Source of the DNA: Competibacter_A sp037045685
GTDB taxonomy: Bacteria > Pseudomonadota > Gammaproteobacteria > Competibacterales > Competibacteraceae
Length of the DNA stretch: 64,000 nucleotides
Assembly: GCA_037045685.1 (NCBI GenBank)
Contig: JBAOII010000033.1
Span: forward strand, 1-64,000
Direction of reading: 5' to 3'
The notes below the pieces were generated by a model that did no database searches, had not been told where the DNA came from, and saw only the letters and a program-made list of their open reading frames with translations. Made by a program: the position numbers and the translations under genes. Each line of letters begins with the position of its first letter. Positions within the stretch are counted from its first letter, which is position 1. This document shows positions 62,657 through 64,000 of the stretch, piece after piece.

Positions 62657-64000
62657 TCACCAGGGCCGGCCAGCCACAAAGCCGTGGTAGTTCTGAAGGA
62701 AATCGCTCAGGGCTAGCGGGACGTTTGGATCTTGAGGAACGGTTCGCTTTCCGTCGCCCCATGTGTAGATCTTGAGGCTTACGCTTTTATCATTGGCAAT
62801 TTGTACTTTGTCGGTCAAGACCACCCAATGCCGGTCGCCAATGCCGGAATCCTTGGATTGGGTCGCCTTGTACAGCATGCCCGCATCGATAAAGAGGAGC
62901 GTTAAATAGCCAGCTGCGTACAAGCGGCTTGCCTCCCGGAGGTTATTTTCGCCCTTGTCGCGAATCAAATTGGTTTCCTGGCGCACATCGCTGTAGCCGG
63001 CAAGTTCGAGCCAATCGGAAATCTTGCCCGGCTCCGTCGCGGCCGTAAGATCATCGCTCGGGCTCCAGTAAGCTGTGTAGTAGTTCTCTGACGAGCGGAG
63101 GCTCCCCAGAGTCATCCAGTCGGCCTGATCGATTTTGCCACTGACGTCGACGGCCTTCATGTATGGATGAGGTTCGATCCGTTTCCCGCCTAGAACCGCC
63201 TTGCCCAACTCAAAAAGCTCGATCGCGAACTGTGCGTATTCAACAGGCTGATCTTTGGCAAGTCCGAAAAAGACCGCCGCCGGTCCGCAAAGGCTGGTAT
63301 CATTCTGATTGATGGCACCGGGGTTCGCGATGCGCATGAGAAGGCTGGCACCGACCTGGTAGCGGTCGAGATAGCGCCAATGGGAGTTATTTTCACCCTC
63401 CATGAACTTGCAGACGACCTCGGCGGCTCTCTTCTGGGCGTCGCTTCGGAGTTCGAGAGGTTTTCCCTGATCGGCCCCGAAGTCGAGCGTAGTTGCTAGA
63501 CTATTGAGGAGTCTAGCCGAGCGGATCTCGAGGGTCACCGACCTTTGTGCGACCGCGCGGAGGTCGTCGATCTCCTCCTGGGTAATGTACCCGTCGCTGA
63601 GGGTGCTTCTGACGATGTTGATCGCGTCGGCGTGACTAAGCTTTGTGTCCGCTACCCCTACTTTGAGGGCTTGCCTCACCGACTGGGTGGTCAGCACATC
63701 CCACTTGTTTGGCTTACGCGCTGGCGGCGGTCGGTTGGCGAGCGCTTCGAGCTTGGCTAGAACCGCGCCCCCAGGATCGACGAACCCCTTCGCCTTTCCG
63801 GGAAAGTGTTTCTTCTCAAATGCCAGGATCGCTTGATAGAGCGCTTTGCTGGCGTAACCCGCCACTATGCGCCCGCCCAAGCTTCCGGCAGTTCCTCCAT
63901 CTGTCGCCGGAATCCGGTTCAGCAGATCGATGACGGTCTGCTGGTCCGACTTCCAGTTCTGGCACTGACGGCCATCGCTTGCGTGCCGTCCGACGCGTCC
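62657..64000 (-). CDS. Papain-like Cys/His protein, partial (5' end beyond the window)
   Basis: At least 447 aa; the frame is open to base 64000, and the sequence there (NWKSDQQTVIDLLNRIP) looks like genuine coding, so the start is outside. A catalytic-type Cys lies in NDTSLCGPAAVFFGLA, and a His in GDRHWVVLTDKV about 150 residues later, the order expected for a C39/papain-like cysteine peptidase or amidase fold. The N-terminal part is helical. No signal peptide can be judged. I know no named function; related unnamed proteins have the same CGPAA...HWV pattern. Base composition here is slightly less GC-rich than the DAB genes. Confidence 0.55.
   Translation of the reverse strand, partial: GRVGRHASDGRQCQNWKSDQQTVIDLLNRIPATDGGTAGSLGGRIVAGYASKALYQAILAFEKKHFPGKAKGFVDPGGAVLAKLEALANRPPPARKPNKWDVLTTQSVRQALKVGVADTKLSHADAINIVRSTLSDGYITQEEIDDLRAVAQRSVTLEIRSARLLNSLATTLDFGADQGKPLELRSDAQKRAAEVVCKFMEGENNSHWRYLDRYQVGASLLMRIANPGAINQNDTSLCGPAAVFFGLAKDQPVEYAQFAIELFELGKAVLGGKRIEPHPYMKAVDVSGKIDQADWMTLGSLRSSENYYTAYWSPSDDLTAATEPGKISDWLELAGYSDVRQETNLIRDKGENNLREASRLYAAGYLTLLFIDAGMLYKATQSKDSGIGDRHWVVLTDKVQIANDKSVSLKIYTWGDGKRTVPQDPNVPLALSDFLQNYHGFVAGRPW

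Overview
This window looks like a chromosomal segment from a GC-rich gammaproteobacterium. The evidence is house-keeping-like genes of proteobacterial type (AlaA, PbpC, alpha-2-macroglobulin, NikR remnant), GC-rich coding sequence, and a heavy load of two-component, chemotaxis and cyclic-di-GMP functions. The inorganic-carbon (DAB-type) transporter, PQQ-type sugar dehydrogenase and OvoA would fit an environmental organism related to the purple-sulfur or Competibacter-like groups, but that placement is a guess. I see no rRNA, tRNA, CRISPR array or intact mobile element.

Layout. 0-3.6 kb (minus strand): a beta-helix surface protein and a fibronectin/PKD/LamG surface protein, both broken by many small indels, behind a cyclic-di-GMP-I riboswitch. 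3.6-5 kb: a zinc-ribbon membrane protein. 5.7-11.3 kb: a small unknown gene with a palindromic operator, a CheB-CheR-PAS fusion and a hybrid histidine kinase. 11.4-17.6 kb: a DODA-type dioxygenase, two coupled SPFH membrane proteins with triplicated modules, a small membrane protein and a sugar dehydrogenase. 18-29.4 kb: a chemoreceptor, OvoA (ovothiol synthesis), an SDR enzyme, a large SNF2 helicase, a DOMON-like protein and AlaA. 29.5-35 kb: a patchy accessory region with three candidate antibacterial effectors (an alpha/beta hydrolase, an RNase A-like toxin, and a lambda-R-type endolysin coupled to a secreted partner) mixed with metabolic genes and debris. 35-51.7 kb: alpha-2-macroglobulin and its usual partner PbpC, here separated by a glycerate kinase scrap, a periplasmic-sensor/hybrid kinase/HD-GYP operon, a decayed nikR and a transposase scrap. 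51.8-62.3 kb: the most coherent system, a DAB-type inorganic carbon transporter locus made of a NuoM-like subunit, DabA, an inserted HigBA toxin-antitoxin pair, a NuoL-NuoM fusion protein and a translationally coupled REC-PAS-sigma54 activator. 62.6 kb to the end: part of a Cys/His papain-like protein that runs off the window.

How the genes work together. Cyclic-di-GMP appears at three levels: the riboswitch controlling a surface protein, an HD-GYP phosphodiesterase response regulator, and its coupled hybrid kinase with a solute-binding protein. DabA keeps all four predicted zinc/active-site residues with the known spacing, so the DAB locus is probably functional.

Caveat. Seven genes are interrupted by indels. 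In most of the single-indel cases one inserted base explains the break and the rest of the gene is intact, so part of the damage may be sequence error; I give corrected gene spans and say where the break lies.
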